Below are positions 1-9,319 of a DNA stretch of 64,000 nucleotides, piece after piece. The translations under genes and the position numbers were made by a program. Every line of letters starts with the position of its first letter. Position 1 is the first letter of the stretch. The notes under the pieces are model-generated. The model ran no database searches. It worked only from the letters and a program-made list of their open reading frames with translations, and was not told where the DNA came from. This stretch comes from Salipaludibacillus agaradhaerens (GTDB lineage Bacteria > Bacillota > Bacilli > Bacillales > Salisediminibacteriaceae), in contig NZ_KV917378.1 in the NCBI RefSeq assembly GCF_002019735.1, positions 434,001 through 498,000 of the forward strand. The letters are read 5' to 3'.

Positions 1-1238
1 ATCATTTACAACTGCCTGAAGAAAAAGATCAGGGGGAACTAAAAGGCGGCATAGAGAACGAAGCGCCAGAACCAACTGATGACGAAACAGCGTTTAGGGC
101 ATTAGGCTTTGAGCCATTTTATTTTGAAAATGAACGAGCCTTCCGTAAGCGGGTTATCTACCCATATGAAAGCGCGCAAGATAAACAACTAGTCGAAGAC
201 ATGAAACACATTCAGGCTTTTTGGCAAGACCATTTGCAAGATCACCCCCTTTCGTTTGCCGGGAAGCCGTTGGATCGACTGCTTTTTTTTGATACAGAGA
301 CGACAGGTCTTTCCACTGGTGCAGGAAATGTTATTTTTCTTATTGGCTATGCTCGCCTAATGGCTAACGGGATCGAGGTGACCCAGCATTTTTTAGAAAG
401 TCCGGCAAGTGAAGCCGCTTTTTTATCAGGTTTTTTAGATGATTTTCATGAAGAAGACTATCTTGTCAGCTATAACGGCAAGTCATTTGACTGGCCACAA
501 GTGAAATCTCGTCATGCATTTATTAGAAAACAGTTACCAAAACTACCTGCCTTTGGGCATATTGATCTACTTCATAGTGCCAGACGCTTATGGAAAGATG
601 AACTCCCTTCATGCCGGCTTGCCATAGTAGAAGAGCATAAATTATCTCTAAAGCGAGAAGGAGATGTGCCAGGAAGTCTAGCACCGCTATTATACTTTGA
701 ATACTTATCTAATAAAACGCCTCACCATTTAAGCGGTATTATTGCCCACAATGATCAAGACGTTCGGTCATTAATCTCGCTTTATGCCCTGATTGTCAAA
801 AAGATTATTTATCCATTAGAAGACTCGGCCTCTGCAAAAGAACACCTAGCCATAGGTGCTTGGTTTGAAAAGCTAAAAAAGTTTGATTGGGCAGAAAAAC
901 ATTTTAAACAAGCCATTAAACGAGCACAACAACCGCTTCCAACGGTTTATTATCAGCTTGGCAGTCTTTACAAAAAAATGAAGAAACCTGACTTGGCAGT
1001 TAAATATTTAGACCAAGCCCTTATGGAAGGGACTTTTCCCCCTATCGAAACATGGATTGAACGTGCCAAACTAGCCGAACACTTTGAAAAAGACATTGAA
1101 AAAGCCTATTATTTTGCTCAACAAGGTCTTTCTACCTTAAAAAAGAGAGAGAAACTAGGGCATAAAGCCAATTTCGTCAGCTATAAAAAAGATTTAAATA
1201 ACCGTATGAAGCGGCTAGAGAAAAAACGCCAGGCCTAA
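1..1238 (+). CDS. yprB: YprB-like ribonuclease H-like protein with TPR repeats (5' end outside window)
   Basis: The reading frame is open from base 3, so the N-terminus lies just before the window; about 411 residues are visible, close to the roughly 410 of Bacillus YprB. A DEDD-type exonuclease motif (FFDTETTG) occurs 28 residues after the Met at 201, followed by a conserved SYNGKSFDWP stretch. The C-terminal third has TPR-like helical pairs (AIGAWFEKLKKFDWAEKHFKQA and the next repeat). This is the YprB_RNaseH-like family, of unknown substrate. In Bacillus it is followed by cotD, ypsA and gpsB; here about 13 kb of accessory DNA separates them. The Met at 201 is probably internal. Confidence 0.85.
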   Translation, partial: HLQLPEEKDQGELKGGIENEAPEPTDDETAFRALGFEPFYFENERAFRKRVIYPYESAQDKQLVEDMKHIQAFWQDHLQDHPLSFAGKPLDRLLFFDTETTGLSTGAGNVIFLIGYARLMANGIEVTQHFLESPASEAAFLSGFLDDFHEEDYLVSYNGKSFDWPQVKSRHAFIRKQLPKLPAFGHIDLLHSARRLWKDELPSCRLAIVEEHKLSLKREGDVPGSLAPLLYFEYLSNKTPHHLSGIIAHNDQDVRSLISLYALIVKKIIYPLEDSASAKEHLAIGAWFEKLKKFDWAEKHFKQAIKRAQQPLPTVYYQLGSLYKKMKKPDLAVKYLDQALMEGTFPPIETWIERAKLAEHFEKDIEKAYYFAQQGLSTLKKREKLGHKANFVSYKKDLNNRMKRLEKKRQA

Positions 1239-1239
1239 A

Positions 1240-1759
1240 TTATTAAAACCGAGTGTGGCAGGCGCTTAAATCTAAAGTGACAGTGTAGTTGCTAGCAAAA
1301 AAGAGGTATAACAACTTTCGGGGAAGAGTTGGTTCTATCATGAATAACGACATTTTCGGTATAACAGGAGTGGTTTATTTTTATATGATTTACGATGATA
1401 TGAGGAAATTGGATCAAATAGCTGTGAGACTATCCACATTTATATAGGCTATAAAACACAATTTTAACTATGAAGTGGTGGGAGAACTGACAAGGCGTAG
1501 ACGGCTCAAAACTAGTTCCTCTGGAGTGTCGGTTCGATCCTGACCACCTACCATCTACATAATTTGCATCAATTTTAATAATTCATTATTAGCCCGTAAT
1601 CCTTGATATATAAGGGTTTTCAAGCTCTTTATATTAATTAAGTTTCCTATAGAAAACGATTGATTTTGAATCGATTTTACACATTTTTCACACAAGATTT
1701 ACACCACCATTTGTTCGAATATACTGACTGTTCCAAGCTCATCTTCCTCGCGTAACTCT
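1240..1759. other. intergenic stretch at the left island border
   Basis: Apart from the tRNA-like sequence and the frameshifted end of the recombinase I see no gene here. The core gene yprB ends at 1238 and all recognisable sequence from here to about 13.2 kb is accessory or decayed. Confidence 0.5.
1472..1553 (+). tRNA. degenerate tRNA-Leu(CAA)-like sequence
   Basis: An 82-base tract has a T arm (GTCGG, loop TTCGATC, CTGAC), a short variable arm (TCC TCT GGA), an anticodon loop CTCAAAA that would read CAA, and an encoded CCA at 1551-1553. The length fits a class II tRNA-Leu. The acceptor stem (AAGTGGT against ACCACCT) has a mismatch and competes with the T stem, and the anticodon stem pairs poorly, so this is probably a decayed tRNA or a tRNA-derived attachment site. 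It lies about 200 bases from a recombinase remnant, which supports that reading. A covariance search would settle it. Confidence 0.4.
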
Positions 1760-2091
1760 TTAATGACGTGGGTGTATATCAATATCGCCATGACCAAGTC
1801 GTTCACTGACGTAGTGTATAGAAACTTTTTTATACAGAATTACACTTGCATGAGTGTGTCGTAAGCCATGAATGGATATTTGCGCTATATCGAAATCCTG
1901 TAATGATTTCTTTAGTAGCTTGTTTGCATTAGTATTACTTATTACTTTATATTTGGAATTAGGACTGTAGAAAACCAACTGGTGTATATTTGTCGGCGTG
2001 GTTTTAAATAGCTTTTTAAAATGCTGCATCGTTTGGAGGAATGATTTAGAATCATATATCGTTTGTTCTAGAAAACCATTGCATAAAAAGA
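1691..2091 (-). pseudogene. tyrosine recombinase (phage-type integrase) remnant
   Basis: Only the C-terminal catalytic part survives. The motif HGLRHTHAS (Arg-His box) and SERLGHGDID are clear. The frame then runs into HPRH and a stop at 1760, whereas another frame continues as YTHVIKELREEDELG and ends near 1691, so there is a frameshift near 1775. Upstream, residues NGFLEQTIYDSKSFLQTM extend the frame to about 2090, but the N-terminal arm-binding and core-binding domains are missing. The recombinase is therefore dead. It probably marks the integration history of the island next to the tRNA-like sequence. Confidence 0.8.
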
Positions 2092-2248
2092 TAGCTATTT
2101 ATTATAATTTCTTTGAGTGATGTAAGGTTGTGAATGTAAGGCTACTAATCAATTGATTTTATTGATCTTTCTGGTCAAATGAAAAAGGGTTTCGAGCAAT
2201 GGTACTACTTATTATTAAAGTGAGTTTGTATAAATGATAATTAGAAAA

Positions 2249-2293
2249 AAATAAGCCTATACGAGATAAAACTTAATCGTATTGGCTTATTTA
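2249..2293. terminator. hairpin, bidirectional terminator candidate
   Basis: An inverted repeat with arms around AATAAGCC.ATACGA and TCGTATTGGCTTATT is flanked by A- and T-rich runs. It separates the recombinase remnant from the regulator that starts at 2404. Confidence 0.6.
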
Positions 2294-2403
2294 TGTTTTA
2301 TGAATATTTCATAAAAAGCATTTTCTACCCCCTCCAATAAAATGGAGGTACTCACAATATAAATCTCGTTTTATAATAAAAAAGAATAGAAGGGGAAGTG
2401 ACT

Positions 2404-3153
2404 ATGTTGAAATATAAGAATAATGTAAAAGAATTAATGAAAGAGAGAGAAATGTCCCTAAATCAATTAAGTGAAATATGTGAGCGCAGCATAAACACTA
2501 TAAGAACAATAAAAAATAATCCTTCGAAAAACTTTAATATGGACAGTGCATTTGAGTTGTCACAAGTGTTAAACTGTAGCATTAAAGACCTCATAGAAGA
2601 TGATATAGCTTTAGTTCATTTTGACAAAGTTTATGAACGACAAAAAGATGACCCTCTCTTTATAAATCAACAAATTTTCAATCCGAAAAATATGAAGTAC
2701 TTAAAAGGTCTTCTTTCAGAAGTAGGAGTATCTTGTAGTATCTCACCATATAGTTATTACAAAACAGTAATGGTAAAAAACGCTCAAGAAAAAAGTCCCA
2801 TCATTGTTGACTTTAATCTTCGTGTAACCCGAACAGAGTGCACCACATTACGTATTGTAGACTTCTTTGTACAAGTAAATAAGTTTTTGGTAAATGAAGT
2901 GGTGATAAAGGATGCCTTTATAAAAACGTTTGAAATTTATGCACGCAAGTTAAACATCGAAGAAATTACATTTGATATATTGGCAGATTACGAAGTGCGG
3001 AATGATAATTTGTACGATAAGGAAACAGACCTTCCCTCAGATTTCAGCTATAAATTGGGTACAGATCCGAGCTTATTTGTTCAAAATGAATTTGAATGTA
3101 TTAAAAATCAATTTACATCACATCAAATAACATGGAAAAAAGTTTTGTATTAG
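2404..3153 (+). CDS. HTH (XRE-like) regulator with uncharacterised C-terminal domain
   Basis: 249 residues. The first about 65 residues form an XRE/Cro-type helix-turn-helix (LMKEREMSLNQLSEICERS, then a recognition-helix region and ALVLNCSIKDL-like tail). The remaining about 180 residues are not recognised; they are mixed alpha/beta with no transmembrane segment. The start is the ATG at 2404, because AAGGGG at 2390-2395 is 8 bases upstream; the in-frame GTG at 2398 is too close. It lies upstream of and codirectional with the HamAB pair, about 440 bases away. It could regulate that module or belong to the former mobile element; this is inference. Confidence 0.65.
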   Translation: MLKYKNNVKELMKEREMSLNQLSEICERSINTIRTIKNNPSKNFNMDSAFELSQVLNCSIKDLIEDDIALVHFDKVYERQKDDPLFINQQIFNPKNMKYLKGLLSEVGVSCSISPYSYYKTVMVKNAQEKSPIIVDFNLRVTRTECTTLRIVDFFVQVNKFLVNEVVIKDAFIKTFEIYARKLNIEEITFDILADYEVRNDNLYDKETDLPSDFSYKLGTDPSLFVQNEFECIKNQFTSHQITWKKVLY

Positions 3154-3590
3154 TTAGCATTAATAACAAATATTTTATTGGGGAGGGGTTCTAGGAGTTT
3201 CTAAACATCTGCCAGGATTTACAAGGAACTAGTTTGCTGTTTGAACAAACGGGTACTTAGTACCCGCTTCTATAATCTTATGTAAGTAACGATTATTAAG
3301 AGACGTTTAAATAGATAACCCTGGTCACTTTCCCGCTTTTGGTAAAGGTGTTAAAACTGTTGGAGCACAATGGATGCAACAATTTCAGCTTTTTGAGATT
3401 TTATGACTGTAGGGACGAACAAATACAATCAACTGGGGAGTTTAAAGTAGTTGCTGCTTTAGACTTTTTAAGAAGTAGTTAGAAGAATATAATAAATACC
3501 TTAGTAAAATCCCTTCAACATATTAGGTTTAAATGGTAAAATCATACTATATATCTATCCTATTAGAAATCGTAGTAGATAGTTTAAAAG
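3154..3590 (+). other. non-coding or decayed gap before hamA
   Basis: A small hairpin (CGGGTAC TTA GTACCCG, 3249-3265) follows the regulator. A short frame near 3317-3406 reads NPGHFPAFGKGVKTVGAQWM and then stops, which looks like a gene fragment of unknown family. TATAAT at 3488-3493 could be a -10 box for hamA, but I see no good -35 box at the right distance. Confidence 0.4.
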
Positions 3591-4430
3591 ATGGTGGTGG
3601 TTAGATTGACGGAAAACCTGTTCAATAGTCAGGTAATAAAAATAAATGATAATGTCGAGTTTCATTATATAGGTATAAAAGATTTTAATAAAAAATTTAT
3701 AGATTATATAAACGAAAACTTCGTTAGTATTTGTAAAGGAGAAAAAAATACGAGTTCATTAGAAATTATTAAAAAGAGGGCCTTTAAATTCTTTGAAAAA
3801 AAAGATGAAAGAACTAGAAACGGTGGAACTGCTGAATTTTTCTTGCACTTATATTTGAAATTTTTGGATTATAAACAGGAGTGTATGTTCCTAAATATGG
3901 AAGAAGCATCTATAAAAAAGGGATTCGATGGTTACTACTCTAAAGGGAATGATGAATGGATTTTGGAGAGTAAATCTGGAAATTACAGATTTGATAGTGT
4001 ATCTCATCATAGTAAAATCACTGAAGCCTATAATAGTTTGAAGAAACAATTAAATGGAGAATCAGAAAATGACCCTTGGCAAAATGCATATCAACACGCA
4101 AATTCAAAGGATGTAGATACAAATAATACTATTTTAAAAATATTGCAAGAATTCTCAGATGATTTTTTTTCTGAAATTTATTATACTCCTGAGGATTTTA
4201 ATATCATTCCAGCCGGAACGGTATTTTTAAATGGAGAATGGGAAGATTTTGATGTAAACGAAATCTATGAAAAGGTTGTTAGAAATATAAAAGGATTCGA
4301 ATATAAAAAGTTAATTGTTATTTGCTGTACAAAAAAATCATTAGATTTATTTATGGATTTCTTAGGAGTTCCTAAAAGGGAGGGTGACTATGAACAGCAA
4401 GGAAAAAACGCAGCTAACACACATAAATAA
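3591..4430 (+). CDS. hamA: HamA-like nuclease subunit (DUF1837) of a Hachiman-type defence module
   Basis: 279 residues. The protein carries the DUF1837/HamA signature: RNGGTAEFFLHLYL (residues 76-89), then GFDGYY with Asp113 and ILESKSG with Glu126 and Lys128, i.e. a D...ExK PD-(D/E)XK-like nuclease site. In Hachiman, HamA is the nuclease partner held and released by the helicase HamB; AbpA of AbpAB is also DUF1837. The immediate downstream overlap with a helicase matches. Start is uncertain: ATG 3591 lacks a good ribosome site, while TTG 3606 has GGTGGTGG 5 bases upstream. Base composition is AT-rich, unlike the core genes. The family call is from sequence pattern only. Confidence 0.75.
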   Translation: MVVVRLTENLFNSQVIKINDNVEFHYIGIKDFNKKFIDYINENFVSICKGEKNTSSLEIIKKRAFKFFEKKDERTRNGGTAEFFLHLYLKFLDYKQECMFLNMEEASIKKGFDGYYSKGNDEWILESKSGNYRFDSVSHHSKITEAYNSLKKQLNGESENDPWQNAYQHANSKDVDTNNTILKILQEFSDDFFSEIYYTPEDFNIIPAGTVFLNGEWEDFDVNEIYEKVVRNIKGFEYKKLIVICCTKKSLDLFMDFLGVPKREGDYEQQGKNAANTHK

Positions 4431-6843
4431 AATTCATATGTTTAAAGAGGTTATGAAAAAATTAACATTAGGAGAAGAACTAAGTAATAAAGAAAAAACA
4501 TATATACTAACAGTCGCAATTTTTTTTATAAAAAGTTTTGAATCTGACAAAAGATACACTTCTTATTTAGAATTTGCTTATTTCATAATATTAAAGTACT
4601 CTACAACTTATCATGATTATAGACCACTCTATGATTTTGCAACTAATTTCGGATTCTATCCAATTGCAAAAGATGTACAACAAAAAGAATTGATTCCTGA
4701 TATGAAGTTTATAGAGGACCTAGCAGGATTAAAGCTAGAAGAATTCAATCATGAAAATTATACTGAAACACTTCAACAGAAGACAACTAGGAGAAGTTTA
4801 TTGGAGAATGATAGTAGGAATATAAGTTATATTGCCCCTACATCATATGGTAAGAGCTCTTTAATAATAGAACATATACAAAACAATTTAGATAAAAACC
4901 TTAAGGTAGCAATTATTGTCCCAACCAAATCTCTCTTAGTTCAAACTTATAAATTAGTTAGAAAGGCTGATTTTAACCGTAGAATTATTATACATGATGA
5001 AATGTATCGGGATGATGAGCGTTTTATTGGAGTTTTAACTCAAGAAAGAGCATTAAGATTATTAGAGAAAAATGAAACATGGCTGGATATTCTGTATATA
5101 GATGAAGCCCATAATCTCTTTGAAAAGGATAGTAGGAGTATCCTGTTATCAAGACTTTTGAGATTTAATGCACAAAGAAATAAAAATCAAAAAGTAATCT
5201 ACTTGTCTCCCTTGATAAATGAAAGTAAAAATCTCAGGCTTGACTTCCAAGATGAAATTGTAGAACAAAAAATTGAGTATAATATGAAAGAACCTGAAAT
5301 ATTCGAATATAGGGATAATGACCAAATATTTTTATATAATAGATTTACTAATGAATTTTATCCATATAGAGAATTACAAATTAAAGGAAATGAACCAGGA
5401 TATATAACCTATATGAAGTCTGAAATTGGGAGTAAGAATTTTATTTATCATAAAGCACCGAAGAGAATAGAAGAATTCTCAAAAGAATTATTCTATAGCT
5501 TACCTGATATAGATTTAACATATGAAACTCAAAATCTAATTGAAGAGTTAGAAGAGTTAGTACATAAGGATTTTTACCTTATTGAATTACTTCAAAAAGG
5601 TATTATATACCTCCATGGAAGAATGCCGGAAATTGTTAAAGAGTATTTAGAATATCAATTTAAGAATAATACTGATCTAAAATTTGTTATTGCCAATAAA
5701 GTAATATTAGAAGGGATAAACTTACCAATTGATGCTCTATTTATAATGCATACAAATGGGTTAAGAGAAAAAGAGGTTACAAACTTAATTGGTAGGGTTA
5801 ATAGATTAAATGAAATTTTTACTGTAGAGACTAATCAATTACATAGGTTACTACCCAAGATTCATTTTCTGAATAGCAAATATAATAAGAAAAATATTAG
5901 AATGGAAAACTTAATTCGGAAATTAAGAAGCAACATTTTTTCAGATGTGATTAAAAATCCCATATTAGCCGAATACGATGAGTCAAAGATCAAGGATGAA
6001 AGTGTTAAAGAAAAAGTTCGAGCAATTAAGAAAAATGAAGAGTTAGTTTTAACCAATTCATTAGATGAGTTGGAAAAATTAAAGAAAGTTTTTATAAGGT
6101 CAAGTTTAGAATCAATAATTTCCATTAAGGATGATTATCTAAAAGAAATATTGAAGAGAATAAAAGGATTAAAAGGGTCAAAAATGTGGACTGAAGCTGA
6201 TATCATTGATAAGGTGTACTTTCTCTATATAAATAAATTTGAAAGAGATGATATATCGGATTATGAAGTTTACCGGTTAAAATTTGATAAGGCTCGGAAT
6301 TTCTACAAGGGACATATTTACGCAAGAAAAGTAAATTCCTTAAAGGAAAATATTATTGGAACTTATAAGTATTTTAAAAGACGTATTAAAGATCAATTAA
6401 CAGATTTATATATAGGTACTAGTTATGGTGAAAAAGCAATCCGTACAGATAATTATCAAGACAGTATTAAAGAGGTCTATGTTGATTTATCAACTAAAAG
6501 TGATGCTGAGTTAATTAACTTGGCAATCATTAAATTAAAAATAGAGGATGACTTTATTAGTTATAAATTAAACAGATTAATAATAGTTCTGTATGAATTA
6601 GGACTAATAACTGAGGCAGAATACAATGAGGTAGTTTACGGAACCAATGATAAGAAGAAAATAGATTTAATAAAAACAGGTCTTTCATTTAGTTTAATCA
6701 CAAGACTACAAAATGATGATCAACTAAAAAATATCAGCTTAGATGAAAATAATAACTTAATTGTTAACGTCGTTTTTTTAGATTATAAAAATGGACTAAA
6801 CGGATTTTACCGTTTTGAAATGGAAAAATATTTATCCTTTTAA
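4390..6843 (+). CDS. hamB: HamB-like superfamily 2 helicase of a Hachiman-type defence module
   Basis: 817 residues from ATG 4390, which has GGGAGG 6 bases upstream; the in-frame GTG 4384 abuts that site. It overlaps hamA by 41 bases, so translation is probably coupled. Helicase motifs are intact: Walker A APTSYGKSS (149-157), DEAH box YIDEAH (238-241), motif V EGINLP (441-446) and motif VI NLIGRVNR (465-472). The long C-terminal region (about 480-817) has no named domain I recognise. In Hachiman and AbpAB the helicase senses or loads on damaged/phage DNA and controls the DUF1837 nuclease. AT-rich codon use suggests transfer. Confidence 0.75.
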   Translation: MNSKEKTQLTHINKIHMFKEVMKKLTLGEELSNKEKTYILTVAIFFIKSFESDKRYTSYLEFAYFIILKYSTTYHDYRPLYDFATNFGFYPIAKDVQQKELIPDMKFIEDLAGLKLEEFNHENYTETLQQKTTRRSLLENDSRNISYIAPTSYGKSSLIIEHIQNNLDKNLKVAIIVPTKSLLVQTYKLVRKADFNRRIIIHDEMYRDDERFIGVLTQERALRLLEKNETWLDILYIDEAHNLFEKDSRSILLSRLLRFNAQRNKNQKVIYLSPLINESKNLRLDFQDEIVEQKIEYNMKEPEIFEYRDNDQIFLYNRFTNEFYPYRELQIKGNEPGYITYMKSEIGSKNFIYHKAPKRIEEFSKELFYSLPDIDLTYETQNLIEELEELVHKDFYLIELLQKGIIYLHGRMPEIVKEYLEYQFKNNTDLKFVIANKVILEGINLPIDALFIMHTNGLREKEVTNLIGRVNRLNEIFTVETNQLHRLLPKIHFLNSKYNKKNIRMENLIRKLRSNIFSDVIKNPILAEYDESKIKDESVKEKVRAIKKNEELVLTNSLDELEKLKKVFIRSSLESIISIKDDYLKEILKRIKGLKGSKMWTEADIIDKVYFLYINKFERDDISDYEVYRLKFDKARNFYKGHIYARKVNSLKENIIGTYKYFKRRIKDQLTDLYIGTSYGEKAIRTDNYQDSIKEVYVDLSTKSDAELINLAIIKLKIEDDFISYKLNRLIIVLYELGLITEAEYNEVVYGTNDKKKIDLIKTGLSFSLITRLQNDDQLKNISLDENNNLIVNVVFLDYKNGLNGFYRFEMEKYLSF

Positions 6844-6918
6844 TTTTTATTAATTAAAATAATCTTAAAGTCAAATGGCAAATAAATAAAAAACGATAGA
6901 CGGATCTCCTTATGATAG

Positions 6919-8443
6919 TTAATGTGAATAGTAAAAAAGAGGCTGGGACATAACGGTCTCTAAACAGAAAAAAACGCTTCCGATTATCAAAAATGATAGT
7001 CGGAAGCGTTTTGTATGATTATAAAACGGTTTGTGTGCTGTTCTGGCGGTATACTTCCTCAAGTTCACCGCCATAAGTGCGAACCCTATTTCATTTTGAA
7101 CCTTGTATTTACCTCTCACCGATATCCGGGTGAAACGCAAATTAGCCTTCAGAAATCTGAAGACTGGCTCTACATCCACTTTACGTTTGCCGTAGATATC
7201 ACCTGTTTTCGTTTCCGAAAGCACTTCTCGAATATAGGCGTTTTGGTTCTCCCATTTCTCATTATAATAGACTTTCCGATTTTTTCCCTCTTTGGCCTTT
7301 GTGCATTGTAGACGTAAGGGACACCCGCCACAATCTTCACATTCATACACTTTAAACGTGCGTTGAAACCCGGCTTTATCTTTTTTCTTGCACCAATACT
7401 GAAATGTCACGTTCTTACCGTTTGGAAAGGTAAATGTGCCGCTCTCCTGATCATATGGCAACGTAAAGAAGCCTTTTTCAATTCTGTTCAAAAAAGGGAT
7501 AAAAGTCCGGGTATCAGTAGGATTTGGGAAGATGTCATAAGCGAGCGCGTACTGTCCCTCAGTCGCAATTTGCAGATTATAGCCGGCTTTCAGTTGACCA
7601 TTCTTCATGTAGTCATCTTTCGTGCGCATAAACGTCGCGTCATGATCTGTCTTGGAGTAACTGTTTCGCTCTCCCAGGATTGCAAGGTCTCGCTTATACT
7701 TTTGTTTACGGGCCACAAAATCCTTGAACCTTTTACGGTACTGTTTGGGAGTTTTCCGTTCTGATCGGAGTTGTTTTCGCACCTTTGTATCTTTAGATGC
7801 TTCAATCTGATTACCATATTCTTCAATGCGTTCGTCCAGTTTCTCGACGATCTCATCCAGCTCTTCGGTAGACAGTTCATCTAAGTTATCCTGTTCAATG
7901 GCAGGCAAAATATCTTGTTCCAGGAGCTCCTTATAGAGCTGATTGGATTTCTCCACTAAACCGGCGCTGTATCTTTCAACGGATCTTTTCCAGACAAACG
8001 TAAATTTATTGGCATTGGCTTCAATCTTTGTACCATCAATAAAAATAGCGTCGTTATCAATCATTTCTTTTTGAACAAGCTGAGATCTGAATTGAACAAA
8101 ACACTGGCGAAGCAAATCCACCACATCAGGATCAACTCTGAACCGATTAATGGTCCGATAACTTGGTTCATACCCTTGAGCCAGCCACATCATGCGTATA
8201 CTGTCTTTTAATAAAGCTTCAATTTTTCTTCCGGAAAACACAGACTGGGTATACGCACACAAAATGATTTTCAACATCATCTTCGGATGATAAGCTGGAT
8301 AGCCCGTCTTACGATAAAAACAATTAAAAGTCAGGAATAGACTCCACCAAATCATTCACTGCAAAAGCAATATCATTTTCCTGTAATTTATAGGCTAAAT
8401 CTATCGGCAAAATGACTTGATTCATGTTATAATCTTTAAACAT
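6919..8443 (-). pseudogene. IS1182-family transposase, frameshifted near its N-terminus
   Basis: The protein matches the IS1182 family: YPAYHPKMMLKIILCAYTQ, FIDGTKIEANANKFTF (first catalytic Asp) and the cysteine motif CEDCGGCPLRLQC. The natural start is ATG 8443 (MFKDYNMNQVILP), preceded by GGAGG. That frame stops after VESIPDF near 8326, while the catalytic body continues in a shifted frame (FYRKTGYPAY). A one-base change near 8320-8335 therefore splits the gene; the body alone is 478 residues if started at 8355. At the 3' end the frame runs through the left terminal repeat (MSQPLF) into flanking DNA before stopping. Probably inactive unless frameshifting occurs. Confidence 0.85.
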
Positions 8444-8749
8444 AAAGATACCTCCGATTCTGTTTGGTTGTGGTGACTTTAACTTTATCAGAAGGTATCC
8501 TTTTTGTGTACATAATTATAATTTTTATTTAAACCCGTTGATTGTCAAAAACACGAGACGCCTGCGGGAAAAGCAAGAGCTGAAGATCCATCGGGGGTGA
8601 TCTTCCCCCGATTAGCTGAAGCCTTGCCCGCGGCAAGCGAGTGACAATTTGGACAAGCAACCTATATTAATCAATTTAGATATAAAAAATGGCTCTCACA
8701 AAAGTGAGGGCCATTTTTATTTACTGGGTTTTGTCCCAGCCCCTCTTCA
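6935..8749 (-). mobile_element. IS1182-family insertion sequence
   Basis: Imperfect terminal inverted repeats bound the element: AAGAGGCTGGGACA at 6937-6950 and TGTCCCAGCCCCTCTT at 8732-8747. Internal hairpins lie next to each end: CGCTTCCGATTATC...GATAGTCGGAAGCG (6974-7007) and TGGCTCTCAC AAAA GTGAGGGCCA (8690-8714). The size is about 1.8 kb. I could not identify a convincing target duplication. The element separates hamB from the immunity-like gene at 8786. Confidence 0.8.
8551..8661. repeat. GC-rich Bacillaceae dispersed repeat inside the IS
   Basis: The tract beginning CGAGACGCCTGCGGGAAAAG and ending near GCGGCAAGCGAGTGACAATT is far more GC-rich than its surroundings. It resembles the intergenic repeat common in Bacillaceae (CGAGACTCCTGCGGGA...AAGCGAGTG type). 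It includes a hairpin around GATCTTCCCCCGATTAGC. It lies between the transposase start and the right inverted repeat. Confidence 0.55.
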
Positions 8750-8785
8750 TGATTTTATTATTAGCGTGGGAATATCGGGAAGTAT

Positions 8786-9307
8786 TTATTCTTTCATTTG
8801 TTTTAAAGCCTTATAATCTTGAACGAAAGATGAATAGGAACTTTCTTCCGAAAAAGAAAATTGGTTATTGACGATAAATTCTCCAAATGTTAAGAATCCC
8901 TCTATTATTGCTTTCGAATACTCGTCTTTAGGAATTGTATTTGAAATTTGATTGTCTTTACTTGAGGTATTATTAATACAAAATGTAAATCCTGAGTTAT
9001 TAGTTAATATCTTAACTTCATATAAGGAATCTAAAATTGATATTTCATACTCTTTATTTCCTGGTGTTAATATAGGTTCAACTAATGTTTGCCATGTAAA
9101 TAACAAATCTGTTGTTTCCATGTTTTCGGTTAGGATAACTTCAGAGTTGCATTCTAATCTGATTGCTCCTTCTAGATAATCGTGGTCATTTTCATCTAAG
9201 GTTTGATCCACTAAATTGGAAGATAATTGATTATCAATTGATAGAAAAGTAGTCTCGTTAGCTATCTTGATATTTGTATCCTTGATCAAAGTTTCAATCT
9301 TTAGCAT
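8786..9307 (-). CDS. hypothetical, immunity-like cytosolic protein
   Basis: 173 residues, acidic, with no signal peptide or membrane segment, and no family I recognise. GAGGTGA lies at a good distance from the ATG at 9307. It begins 12 bases after the stop of a toxin-like fragment on the same strand, the usual toxin-then-immunity order. The best guess is an immunity protein kept after its toxin was lost. That is inference from position, size and charge only. Confidence 0.5.
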   Translation of the reverse strand: MLKIETLIKDTNIKIANETTFLSIDNQLSSNLVDQTLDENDHDYLEGAIRLECNSEVILTENMETTDLLFTWQTLVEPILTPGNKEYEISILDSLYEVKILTNNSGFTFCINNTSSKDNQISNTIPKDEYSKAIIEGFLTFGEFIVNNQFSFSEESSYSSFVQDYKALKQMKE

Positions 9308-9319
9308 ATTATCACCTCA

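Noticed and set aside
3317-3406. Short NPGHFPAFGKGVKTVGAQWM frame as a gene
   Set aside because: About 30 codons, no start or ribosome site; at most a fragment.
5862-6125. Minus-strand ORF inside hamB
   Set aside because: Shadow of a strongly coding, motif-bearing helicase in the other strand.
7015-7764. Plus-strand frames overlapping the transposase
   Set aside because: They are antisense to the IS1182 gene, have no ribosome site and no family features.
8689-8871. 60-residue ORF across the right IS end
   Set aside because: It runs from the terminal hairpin through the inverted repeat into the 3' end of another gene; no supporting signals.
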